7,051 nt of DNA, taken from assembly GCA_009925965.1 (NCBI GenBank), contig RFPW01000113.1, forward strand, positions 1 through 7,051, given 5' to 3'. The stretch's first letter is position 1, and the number at the start of each line of letters is the position of its first letter. Below the pieces are notes generated by a model. It did no database searches. It was not told where the DNA came from and worked only from the letters and a program-made list of their open reading frames with translations. This DNA comes from Betaproteobacteria bacterium. GTDB lineage: Bacteria; Pseudomonadota; Gammaproteobacteria; Burkholderiales; Burkholderiaceae_E. The position numbers and the translations under genes were made by a program. Shown piece by piece: positions 1 to 6,491 of this stretch.

Positions 1-1561
1 CGCGGGTGAACTGGTTCGGCCGCAAACCAAGTAACCACAGGCTGGCTCCGTAGAGGAGCGCGGCCATGGCAACAAATCCGAGGGTCTGGGCGGCACGCCA
101 CCAAAGCGATTGCGCCTCGAGGTTCCAGGCTAACCACGGCCGTCCGGCGATGCACATTGCCAACAGTGCGGCGATGGCGACGGCGACCCGCAGACTGAAG
201 ACGGCCCAACCCGGTTGGGCTCGCCAGGCCCCAGCTCGGGCTAATCCGATGAGGAGCAGAGAGGCGTTGATCCAGGCCCCCGCCGAAATGGCCGCCGCCA
301 GTCCGGCATGGTCCAGCCAGGGGACGAGAACGAAATTCATCGCCTGAGTCGCCGCGAGCACGGCGATTCCGATGCGGACCGGCGTACGGATGTCTTGGCG
401 GGCATAAAAACCCGGGGCAAGGATCTTGATCGCTACTAGGGGGACGAGGCCTGCCGCGTAGGCCGTGACGGCGCGAGCCGTCATCGTGACGTCGTGGGCT
501 CCAAAGCGTCCGTAATGAAAGAGCAGCGCGGTGAGCGGCTCTGCAAGCAAGGCCATGCCGACCATCGCGGGCAGGGCAGCGATCACGGTGAGGCGCAGCC
601 CTGAATCCAGCAGTAGGGCATACCGGGGATGATCTCCGGCGGCGTGGGCGGACGAGAGCGTGGGCAGCAAAACAGTCCCTAATGCGACTCCCAGCAACGC
701 GGTCGGAAACTCCATCAGCCGATCCGCGTAGGAAATCCAGGATACCGACCCGGGGGCAAGTCTCGACGCAATCTGTGTGTTGATGATCAGTGAAATCTGT
801 GCAACCGAGACGGCCAGTGTGGCGGGCGCCATTTGTGCCAACAGCTTACGCACGCGGGCATCGCGCAGTGAGTCTCGGAGCGCGCGGTAAAGGTTAAGCC
901 GGACCTTTGGTAAAAGGCCGAGTCGAGCCAGCGCGGGGATCTGAATTCCCAATTGAAGCACACCACCCACCATGACACCGGCAGCGAGCGACAGGATGGG
1001 CGGGTCAAGGTGGCTGGAAAGGCCCCAGCCCGCACCGATCATTGCCAGATTCAGAAGTACCGGGGTTGCCGCTGGAACGGCGAATCGCCGCCAGGTATTC
1101 AGAACTCCGGAGGCTAGAGCCACCATGGAGATGAGCAGGATGTAGGGAAACATCCAGCGCGTCATCAGAACCGCCGCGTCGAATGCTTCTGGCGTGCGTG
1201 CGAGTCCGCCAGCCATCGCCAACACGAGCAAGGGTGCGCCAGCGACACCAGCGATGGAGACCAGAACCAGGATCCAGAACAAGAGGGTTGCGACCCGATC
1301 GATCAAGGTGGCAGCTTCGGCCCGCGCTAACTCGCTGTCATCGCCGCGGGCCTGCGCCAGCAGCGGAACAAATGCTTGCGAGAAAGCCCCTTCTGCAAAC
1401 ATCCGGCGCAGCAGATTTGGCAGTCTGAAGGCGACAAAAAACGCGTCCGTCAGCGGACTTGCGCCAAAAAGGGTTGCAGTGACGTTTTCCCGAATCAGGC
1501 CGGTGATTCGGGAGAGCAGCGTCAGCGCTGAGACCGTGCCGGCCGCACGCAGAAGATTCAT
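1..1561 (-). CDS. murJ: Lipid II flippase MurJ (MviN), 3' end cut by window edge
   Basis: MurJ is a MOP-superfamily inner-membrane protein that flips the peptidoglycan precursor lipid II to the periplasmic face. The frame is open from ATG at 1561 to the window edge (520 residues, no internal stop when read triplet by triplet). The N-terminus MNLLRAAGTVSALTLLSRIT aligns gaplessly with E. coli MurJ, and the residues known to be essential there appear at the same numbers: R18, R24, D39, R52 and E57, the last two within LPNLLRRMFAEGAFSQAFVP. The second key motif, YADRLMEFP, carries R281, equivalent to E. coli R270. Long hydrophobic stretches recur throughout, as expected for about 14 membrane segments. 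The visible end, LGLRPNQFTR, lies close to the usual C-terminus (E. coli 511 aa), so probably only a few codons are missing. The gene is divergent from rpsT. No Shine-Dalgarno sequence precedes the ATG. Confidence 0.96.
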   Translation of the reverse strand, partial: MNLLRAAGTVSALTLLSRITGLIRENVTATLFGASPLTDAFFVAFRLPNLLRRMFAEGAFSQAFVPLLAQARGDDSELARAEAATLIDRVATLLFWILVLVSIAGVAGAPLLVLAMAGGLARTPEAFDAAVLMTRWMFPYILLISMVALASGVLNTWRRFAVPAATPVLLNLAMIGAGWGLSSHLDPPILSLAAGVMVGGVLQLGIQIPALARLGLLPKVRLNLYRALRDSLRDARVRKLLAQMAPATLAVSVAQISLIINTQIASRLAPGSVSWISYADRLMEFPTALLGVALGTVLLPTLSSAHAAGDHPRYALLLDSGLRLTVIAALPAMVGMALLAEPLTALLFHYGRFGAHDVTMTARAVTAYAAGLVPLVAIKILAPGFYARQDIRTPVRIGIAVLAATQAMNFVLVPWLDHAGLAAAISAGAWINASLLLIGLARAGAWRAQPGWAVFSLRVAVAIAALLAMCIAGRPWLAWNLEAQSLWWRAAQTLGFVAMAALLYGASLWLLGLRPNQFTR

Positions 1562-1568
1562 GGACGGG

Positions 1569-1597
1569 ATTTCACGGGTATTGCATCCATATGTCAA
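1569..1597 (-). promoter_or_regulatory. Candidate sigma70 promoter for murJ, predicting a leaderless mRNA
   Basis: Read on the minus strand, a perfect -35 box TTGACA (1597-1592) is followed after 17 bases by TGAAAT (1574-1569), a 4 of 6 match to TATAAT. A start 6 to 8 bases further on would fall at about 1560-1562, on the murJ ATG at 1561. The boxes and spacing are seen directly; use as a promoter is inferred. Confidence 0.5.
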
Positions 1598-1610
1598 TGG
1601 CGGTTATCCT
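1581..1610 (+). promoter_or_regulatory. Candidate sigma70 promoter for rpsT
   Basis: TTGCAT (1581-1586) and TATCCT (1605-1610) are separated by 18 bases and would start transcription near 1617, giving rpsT a leader of about 28 bases. The -35 match is weak (3 of 6) and the -10 match moderate (4 of 6). The spacer of this promoter contains the -35 box of the opposing murJ promoter, so the two could not easily be occupied at once. Confidence 0.4.
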
Positions 1611-1644
1611 AGAAGGCTTTCCTAATTATTCGCCGGAATCCTTA

Positions 1645-1920
1645 ATGGCCAATATTGCCTCCGCACGTAAACGAGCTCGCCAAGACGTCAAGCTCAACGC
1701 TGCCAACTCGAGCCTGCGCTCGACGCTTCGTACCGCAATCAAATCAGCCCGCAAGGCAATTGATGCGGGCGACAAGGCCGCCGCTGAAGCAGTTTATCGC
1801 GCAGCGACCAGCACGATTGATCGGATCGCTGACAAGAAAATCATTCACAAAAACAAGGCGTCTCGCCACAAGAGCCGTTTGGCCGCAGCCCTGAAAGCGA
1901 TGGCTCCTGCCGCTGCTTAA
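1645..1920 (+). CDS. rpsT: 30S ribosomal protein S20
   Basis: S20 is a small, basic, mostly helical primary-binding protein that contacts 16S rRNA in the body of the 30S subunit. The 91-residue product begins MANIASARKRARQDVKLNAA, matching the family opening MANIxSAxKR, and ends with the conserved segment DKKIIHKNKASRHKSRLAAAL (about residues 63-83). E. coli S20 has 87 residues. The frame stays open upstream to another ATG at 1591, but that start would add 18 non-family residues and would lie within the candidate promoter, so 1645 is chosen. Only a weak GGA (1635-1637) precedes it by 7 bases. E. coli S20 represses its own translation through a poor start region; the weak signal here fits that, although this gene uses ATG rather than UUG. 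It is transcribed alone, divergent from murJ and convergent with the yggS operon. Confidence 0.97.
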   Translation: MANIASARKRARQDVKLNAANSSLRSTLRTAIKSARKAIDAGDKAAAEAVYRAATSTIDRIADKKIIHKNKASRHKSRLAAALKAMAPAAA

Positions 1921-1936
1921 GACTGTCGATGATTGG

Positions 1937-1955
1937 GGCCTGAATCAGACAGGCC
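1937..1955. repeat. Perfect inverted repeat (hairpin) after rpsT
   Basis: GGCCTG (1937-1942) and CAGGCC (1950-1955) are perfect complements around a 7-base loop. It begins 17 bases after the rpsT stop. No T-run follows on either strand, so it is not a canonical intrinsic terminator. It could protect the rpsT mRNA 3' end or assist termination between the convergent genes; both roles are inferred. Confidence 0.45.
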
Positions 1956-1966
1956 TGGAGAGATTC

Positions 1967-2020
1967 AGACAGGCAGAGTTAGACGGGCAGGCTCAGACGG
2001 GCAGGCTTAGACGAGCGTCG
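1967..2020. repeat. 14-bp tandem repeat array between convergent genes
   Basis: Three consecutive 14-base units are visible: AGACAGGCAGAGTT (1967-1980), AGACGGGCAGGCTC (1981-1994) and AGACGGGCAGGCTT (1995-2008). A decayed fourth, AGACGAGCGTCG, follows at 2009-2020. A further AGACAGGC lies upstream at 1947-1954, where TCAGACAGGC (1945-1954) recurs 20 bases later at 1965-1974. The array runs through the yggS stop codon (2009-2007) and into its last codons, so repeat growth may have shaped the C-terminus of that protein. Confidence 0.75.
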
Positions 2021-2786
2021 TTGCGCCCGCAGCGCGCGAACCAAAAATCGCGCTCCCGACCCGAACGATCGTAGCTCCTTCGGCGATTGCCGCCTCAAGA
2101 TCTGCCGACATGCCCATAGAGAGGGTGTCCCATCCGCCGAGTGCAGGCGCCAGTGAGGGGATCCCGGACAGGGTGGCGCCGATCGATTCAAAGAGTTGCC
2201 GTGCCCGCGCAAACGCTGCGCGTTGCTCGCTGAACTCAGTGAGCGCTTCCGGAATGACCATCAGGCCCCGCACGCGAAGTCCGGCGAGCGGTAATAACGA
2301 CTCGACCAAAGCCAGCGCGTCGTGGGGTGCCACACCGCTCTTGCTCAATTCGCCGCTCACATTGACCTGAATGCAAACCTGCAACGGGCCCCGTGATGCC
2401 GGCCGTTGCTCAGAGAGGCGCTGGCCGATGCGCTCCCGGTCAACCGTATGGACCCAATCAAAGTGTTCGGCAACGGCCCGAGTCTTGTTGGACTGCAACG
2501 GCCCGATGAAATGCCATATCGGTTTTGGTGTTAGCGGTTCCGGTCGGAGCGTTAGCAAGGCCTCGGGCATCGCCTCAATTTTCTGGATGCCCTCCTGTAC
2601 GTAGTTTTCACCAAACGACGTTTGGCCGGCCATCCATGCGGCTGAAATCTCATCGAGGCCGAAGGTTTTTGAGACCGCCAGCAAATGCACGCTTCCCGGC
2701 GCACGTCCCCAGGCCTGTTCCGCATTGCGAATACGGGTGCGGACCTGTTGAAGGGATGCCTGAATCGACACGCCAAGCGGATTCAT
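2007..2786 (-). CDS. YggS/PLPBP family pyridoxal phosphate homeostasis protein
   Basis: This family (COG0325; E. coli YggS, yeast YBL036C, human PLPBP) binds pyridoxal 5'-phosphate in a single-domain alanine-racemase-like TIM barrel. It has no firmly established enzymatic reaction and is thought to keep cytosolic vitamin B6 and amino-acid pools in balance. The 259-residue product shows the PLP Schiff-base lysine in LLAVSKT (K40; K36 in E. coli), GENYVQE (59-65), WHFIGPLQSNKTR (91-103), RGLMVIPE (173-180), the phosphate-binding SMGMSADLEAAI (223-234) and VRVGSAIFG (241-249). It is about 25 residues longer than E. coli YggS, partly through a proline-rich stretch at 73-90. The ATG overlaps the stop of the upstream methyltransferase as ATGA, which implies translational coupling. 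No Shine-Dalgarno sequence is present. It is the last gene of the minus-strand operon. Confidence 0.95.
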   Translation of the reverse strand: MNPLGVSIQASLQQVRTRIRNAEQAWGRAPGSVHLLAVSKTFGLDEISAAWMAGQTSFGENYVQEGIQKIEAMPEALLTLRPEPLTPKPIWHFIGPLQSNKTRAVAEHFDWVHTVDRERIGQRLSEQRPASRGPLQVCIQVNVSGELSKSGVAPHDALALVESLLPLAGLRVRGLMVIPEALTEFSEQRAAFARARQLFESIGATLSGIPSLAPALGGWDTLSMGMSADLEAAIAEGATIVRVGSAIFGSRAAGATTLV

Positions 2787-4066
2787 TCGGGTTGGGTCGC
2801 CTCGGATAACGCCGGTGGTTCGGTGGTCGCCTTGTGCTTCGACCCCGCGTAGATTTCAAATCGAAACAGCCGACATTCAATCGCACCATTAAAGAGAGGC
2901 GTCCGACGAGTTTCGGCCAGACGCATACGCTTGGGCAGCGTTGGGTCGCTGGTTAACAGGCAGGCACTCCAGCCTGGGAATCGATGTTTCAACAGGGTGG
3001 CAAAGGCTGGCCAGAATCGATCGGCCTGGGCCAGTGACTGACGTCCGCCAAGGTCAAGACGCTCGCCGTAGGGTGGGTTAGTGACCAGGAGGCCATGGTC
3101 GGCGGGCGCTACATTGAGATGAAGCACATCGAGTTGTCGAAGCTGAACAGCTTCTGGCGCGAGACCAGCCGCGGCGAGATTATTTTGGGCCGTCGCGATC
3201 GCAGCGACTGAGATGTCGGAGCCGATGATCGGTGCAAGGCCGGAGCCATCACGACTCGAGCCAGAATGAGACGAACCAGAATGAGACGAACCAGCGCGCC
3301 ATGGTCCCTTGGCGATAATGGCCGCGGCATGAGACGCCTCGCGGATCTGGGACCAGAGTCGCTGGTCAAAGTCTCGCATCCGCTCGAACGCAAACCGTCG
3401 TCGGGCACCAGGCGGACGACCGGACGCGATGTCTGCGGCTTCGATCACCACTGTGCCCGATCCACAGAAGGGATCAAAGAGGGGTTGATCTGGGGCCCAG
3501 CCCGCAAGCCCCAACAGCCCTGCTGCAAGATTTTCCTTGAGCGGGGCCTCGAAGCCCTCGCGTCGCCAGCCCCGTTTGAAGAGCGCCTCACCGGACCAGT
3601 CCAGATAGAGCGTTGCCTGCCGGGCGTCGAGATGGGCAAAAATGCGACGGTCTGGTTTTCGGGTATCCATCGAGGGGCGTTCGCCACTGTGTTCCCGGTG
3701 GTGATCCACCAATCCGTCCTTGATCCGCTGCAGGGCGAAATGAAGGCTTTGCAGTGGCGATCGGGTGGCTGTCACGTCGATTCGCGCCGTGGCTTGAGCA
3801 TCGTGCCAACGCCCCCAGGGAGTCTGCAAGGCGAGTTCGTAGAGATCGCGCTCATCGCGGTACTCGCCCTGAGCGACCTCGCGCAACACCCGACTGGCGA
3901 GTCTGGAATGGAGGTTGGCTGCCATCCCGATCGCGGCGTCGCCTTCAAATCGGACACCTCCTCCAGGTTGGCTCAGGATCGTCGCGCCGAGCGCTCGTAA
4001 TTCGTCAGCTAACAGAGATTCGAGGCCCCGTGGGCAGGGGGCATGGAAGCGAAGTGGCGCAGGCAC
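2783..4066 (-). CDS. THUMP-domain class I SAM-dependent RNA methyltransferase (RlmL-like)
   Basis: This is a COG0116-type enzyme, related to the RlmL half of E. coli RlmKL, which makes m2G2445 in 23S rRNA. The 427-residue product begins with an RlmL-like segment (PLRFHAPCPRGLESLLADEL, 4-23) and a THUMP RNA-binding region (to about residue 155), then LYLDWSGEALFKRGWR (153-168). The Rossmann methyltransferase domain follows, with SAM motif I DPFCGSGT (198-205), acidic GSD (282-284) and catalytic NPPYGERL (330-337). It lacks the C-terminal RlmK domain found fused in E. coli (702 aa). The frame is open upstream to an ATG at 4309, but that would overlap the isomerase gene by 196 bases with non-family residues. 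GTG at 4066 is the first start after that gene, with GGAGA (4083-4079) 12 bases before it. A short repeat-encoded GSSHS linker sits at 259-273. The rRNA target is inferred from family only. Confidence 0.9.
   Translation of the reverse strand: MPAPLRFHAPCPRGLESLLADELRALGATILSQPGGGVRFEGDAAIGMAANLHSRLASRVLREVAQGEYRDERDLYELALQTPWGRWHDAQATARIDVTATRSPLQSLHFALQRIKDGLVDHHREHSGERPSMDTRKPDRRIFAHLDARQATLYLDWSGEALFKRGWRREGFEAPLKENLAAGLLGLAGWAPDQPLFDPFCGSGTVVIEAADIASGRPPGARRRFAFERMRDFDQRLWSQIREASHAAAIIAKGPWRAGSSHSGSSHSGSSRDGSGLAPIIGSDISVAAIATAQNNLAAAGLAPEAVQLRQLDVLHLNVAPADHGLLVTNPPYGERLDLGGRQSLAQADRFWPAFATLLKHRFPGWSACLLTSDPTLPKRMRLAETRRTPLFNGAIECRLFRFEIYAGSKHKATTEPPALSEATQPE
3246..3294 (-). repeat. In-frame 15-bp tandem repeat encoding GSSHS units
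   Basis: The plus-strand unit CCAGAATGAGACGAA occurs twice without a mismatch (3261-3275 and 3276-3290). It is followed by a partial CCAG (3291-3294) and preceded by a decayed copy at 3246-3260. In the methyltransferase gene it encodes GSSHS, GSSHS and GSSRD (residues 259-273), between the SAM motif I region and the GSD strand. The unit is a multiple of three, so copy-number change would lengthen or shorten the linker without a frameshift. Confidence 0.85.
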
Positions 4067-4113
4067 GGGTGAGCGAAGTCTCCGGGTTTGGCGAATTGGG
4101 GTGACGCAGTGAG

Positions 4114-4719
4114 TTAGCGCACCGAGTGCTGGCGGCTGAGCGCGCGATCCACAAAATCGAGTCGGTCTTGACCCCAGAAGGCCTCGCCGTCGACCACATA
4201 CCAGGGAACGCCGAAGACCCCCAGACCGCGGGCCTGTTCGGTGGATTCCAGTGCGGCAGCGGCCATGTCCGGGGCCGCCTCGAGCAGCGCACGACCCTCG
4301 AAGCCACAACCATCAGCCAGCTTGACCAGCACCTCGGGGTCCGAAACATCGAGCTCGTCTGCCCAGACCGCTCGACCAATCTGACCCAGCAGCACCAAAG
4401 CCCGCCGCCCTGAGTGCCTGGCTTGGGCGGCCAGCACCATGTGTCCGGCGGTCGCTGCGGCGACTGGAAAATGTCGTGGGTGCAGATGAAGGGGTTGTTT
4501 CAGGCGCTCACTCCAGCGCTTGAGCTCAAGCAGACGGTAGTTCTGCCGGGCCTTCGGCCGCTGGGCAAGGGCGAGGAATCCGTGCTCCCCGAGCTGACCA
4601 AGATCAACGGCGTGGAGGCGAATTTCGGCGTCGTGGCGCTCAAGCAGGTCGATCAAGCCCGCGTTACCCAGATAGACCCAGGGTGAGACGGCGGCGAAGT
4701 AGAAATCGAAGTTGGGCAT
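4114..4719 (-). CDS. 2-hydroxychromene-2-carboxylate isomerase / kappa-class GST family protein
   Basis: The 201-residue product belongs to the DsbA-like thioredoxin-fold group that includes NahD and kappa glutathione transferases. Visible marks are FDFYFAAVSPWVYLG (4-18), whose S12 aligns with the glutathione-activating serine; NYRLLELKRWSERLKQPLHL (60-79); and GVFGVPWYVVDGEAFWGQDRL (167-187), with the cis-proline loop VP at 171-172. There is no CxxC pair, so it is not a classical disulfide oxidoreductase. No signal peptide is evident, which suggests a cytosolic protein. NahD isomerises 2-hydroxychromene-2-carboxylate with glutathione in naphthalene breakdown, but no aromatic-degradation genes lie nearby, so the real substrate is unknown. 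The gene starts 12 bases after the hemJ stop. No Shine-Dalgarno sequence precedes its ATG at 4719. Confidence 0.88.
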   Translation of the reverse strand: MPNFDFYFAAVSPWVYLGNAGLIDLLERHDAEIRLHAVDLGQLGEHGFLALAQRPKARQNYRLLELKRWSERLKQPLHLHPRHFPVAAATAGHMVLAAQARHSGRRALVLLGQIGRAVWADELDVSDPEVLVKLADGCGFEGRALLEAAPDMAAAALESTEQARGLGVFGVPWYVVDGEAFWGQDRLDFVDRALSRQHSVR

Positions 4720-4731
4720 GATTAGGGGCGC

Positions 4732-5196
4732 TTAAAAGGGTTTGACGACCACCAGAATGCACACGGCAATCAGGCCGAAGACGGGGACCTCATTGAACCA
4801 CCGGTACCAGAGATGGCTGCGTTGGTTCTGGCCTCGCTCAAAGGTCTTGAGGAGGCGCCCACAATAGAGTTGATAACCAATCAGGGCCAGGACAATCAGC
4901 AGTTTCGCATGCATCCATCCATTGCCTGGCCCCAACCCAATCCCAACTCCAAGCCAGAGCCAAAGGCCCAATGCAAGCGCTAACCCCATCAGCGGGTGGG
5001 TAAACCGGTAGAGGCGCCGGGCCATCCCTAACAAGCGATCGCGTTCGGCCCCATGCACCGCCGCGGCTTCCCCCGATCCGAATCCATCCGGCGCGGTCGG
5101 CACCTGAGCCAGATTGACGAAAATTCGTGGCAGGTAAAAGAGCCCCGCGAACCAGGACGTCACAAAAACGATATGCAGAGCCTTGATCCAAAGCAT
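4732..5196 (-). CDS. hemJ: Protoporphyrinogen IX oxidase HemJ
   Basis: HemJ (UPF0093, CopD-like) is the membrane enzyme that oxidises protoporphyrinogen IX to protoporphyrin IX, the penultimate step of haem synthesis in bacteria lacking HemG and HemY. The 154-residue product opens with the family signature MLWIKALHIVFVTSWFAGLFYLPR, which holds H8 and R24. It continues with ARRLYRFTHPLMGLALALGLWL, GWMHAKLLIVLALIGYQLYCG (93-113) and RSHLWYRWFNEVPVFGLIAVCILVVVKPF at the C-terminus. Four membrane segments are visible, at roughly 5-25, 69-89, 96-113 and 134-151. It is about 10 residues longer than typical members because of a polar loop at 31-51. It lies 26 bases downstream of proA and 12 bases upstream of the isomerase-family gene. 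No Shine-Dalgarno sequence precedes ATG 5196; the leader there reads CTTAACCACCTTATCCACC. Confidence 0.93.
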   Translation of the reverse strand: MLWIKALHIVFVTSWFAGLFYLPRIFVNLAQVPTAPDGFGSGEAAAVHGAERDRLLGMARRLYRFTHPLMGLALALGLWLWLGVGIGLGPGNGWMHAKLLIVLALIGYQLYCGRLLKTFERGQNQRSHLWYRWFNEVPVFGLIAVCILVVVKPF

Positions 5197-5222
5197 GGTG
5201 GATAAGGTGGTTAAGTTCGGGT

Positions 5223-6491
5223 TTAAGTTCTGATTTCGCCGTTACCAAGGACGACCCATTTCTGGGACGTCAGTCCTTCGAGTCCGACCGGCCCGCGCGC
5301 GTGGAGTCGATCGGTTGAGATACCAATTTCGGCGCCCAGGCCGTATTCGAAACCGTCAGCAAAGCGGGTCGAGGCGTTGACCATGACGGACGCGGAGTCG
5401 ACCTCACGCAAAAAGCGCATGGCGCGAGGGTGGTGATTGGTCACGATGGAATCGGTATGACTTGATCCGTAGGTGCGGATATGGTCCATGGCCGTATCGA
5501 CATCCGCAACAACCCGAATCGATAGGATCGGCGCCAGGTATTCGGTGCGCCAGTCTTCCTCGGTGGCCGCGATCGCCGTGATACCAATTTTTTGAAAGAT
5601 CGCCCGTGATTCTTCGCAGCCTCTGAGCTCGACGCCTTTTTCCAGATACAGCGGGCCGATCCGTGCGAGAAACGTGCTGGCAATCTCCCGTGCGACGAGC
5701 AGGGTTTCCATGGTGTTGCAGGGTGCGTAGCGCTGGGTCTTGGCGTTGACCGCAATCTGGACGGCCATATCGAGATCAGCGGCCGCGTCCACGTACACAT
5801 GACAGATTCCGTCGAGGTGCTTGATGACCGGGACGCGGGCCTCCCGGGTGATTCTTTCGATGAGACTCTTTCCGCCGCGAGGTACGATCACATCTACCCA
5901 TTGTGGGCTCGTGATCAGCGCGCCGACTGCGGCCCGATCGGTCGTTTGTACGACCTGAACGCCGTGCGCCGGGAGTCCGACTGCGATCAGACCGGCTGAG
6001 ATGCACTGAGCCAACGCGGTATTCGAGTGAATGGCTTCACGGCCACCGCGCAAGATCGTGGCGTTTCCGGACTTTAGACAAAGTGCGGCGGCATCAATCG
6101 TGACGTTCGGTCGAGCCTCATAAATGATCCCAATCACCCCCAGAGGCACTCGCATCCGACCAACCCGAATCCCACTTGGCTGAGGGCGAAGGTCGGTAAT
6201 TTCACCAATCGGATCGGGCAACGCAGCGACTTGGGCAAGGCCATCCATGAGCGCTGTAATGGTCTTGTCGTTTAACGTCAGGCGGTCGAGAAAGGCCGAG
6301 TCGAGGCCGTTGGTCTGACCCTCGGCGAGGTCCTTCACATTGGCGACTTGTAGCGCATCTCGATCGTTATGAATAGCCTCAGCAATGGCGTGCAGGGCAT
6401 CGTTCTTGGCGCGGGTCGACGCCCGTGCCAAAACCCGCGAGGCGGTTCTGGCATTGCGGCCCAGTTCTTCGATGTGTTGGAGTGGATTCAT
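5223..6491 (-). CDS. proA: Gamma-glutamyl phosphate reductase (ProA)
   Basis: ProA reduces gamma-glutamyl phosphate with NADPH to glutamate-5-semialdehyde, the second step of proline synthesis in the cytosol; it follows glutamate 5-kinase (ProB), which is not in this window. The product has 422 residues (E. coli 417). It shows the aldehyde-dehydrogenase fold markers YEARPNVTIDAAALCLKSGNA (124-144) and VPRGGKSLIERI (203-214), the catalytic cysteine in QRYAPCNTMETLL (C258), and the ProA signature AMDHIRTYGSSHTDSIV (334-350). The ending ARGPVGLEGLTSQKWVVLGNG is typical of the family. Full length and intact motifs suggest an active enzyme. The ATG at 6491 overlaps the holA stop as ATGA, indicating translational coupling. 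Confidence 0.98.
   Translation of the reverse strand: MNPLQHIEELGRNARTASRVLARASTRAKNDALHAIAEAIHNDRDALQVANVKDLAEGQTNGLDSAFLDRLTLNDKTITALMDGLAQVAALPDPIGEITDLRPQPSGIRVGRMRVPLGVIGIIYEARPNVTIDAAALCLKSGNATILRGGREAIHSNTALAQCISAGLIAVGLPAHGVQVVQTTDRAAVGALITSPQWVDVIVPRGGKSLIERITREARVPVIKHLDGICHVYVDAAADLDMAVQIAVNAKTQRYAPCNTMETLLVAREIASTFLARIGPLYLEKGVELRGCEESRAIFQKIGITAIAATEEDWRTEYLAPILSIRVVADVDTAMDHIRTYGSSHTDSIVTNHHPRAMRFLREVDSASVMVNASTRFADGFEYGLGAEIGISTDRLHARGPVGLEGLTSQKWVVLGNGEIRT

Noticed and set aside
787..1035. An 82-residue minus-strand open frame inside murJ
   Set aside because: It lies in a different frame from the intact MurJ reading frame and has no recognisable motif.
1194..1625. A 143-residue plus-strand open frame opposite the murJ 5' end
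   Set aside because: It is the antisense shadow of the most conserved part of murJ, with no start signal of its own.
1591..1644. An earlier in-frame ATG for rpsT
   Set aside because: The S20 family starts at MANI (1645), and the upstream 18 codons lie in the promoter region.
1937..1955. An intrinsic terminator for rpsT or yggS
   Set aside because: The stem is real, but no T-run follows it on either strand.
3266..4000. A 244-residue open frame on the plus strand opposite the methyltransferase gene
   Set aside because: It is antisense to a clearly conserved gene, its translation shows no family motif, and its start is in the tandem repeat. It is a by-product of high GC content.
4067..4309. 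An N-terminal extension of the methyltransferase from ATG 4309 (81 extra residues)
   Set aside because: It is Arg/Gly-rich out-of-frame translation of the isomerase gene and has no resemblance to the RlmL N-terminus, which begins just after GTG 4066.
4114..4719. A DsbA disulfide oxidoreductase
   Set aside because: The CxxC active-site pair is absent; SPW stands at the corresponding position, and no signal peptide is visible.
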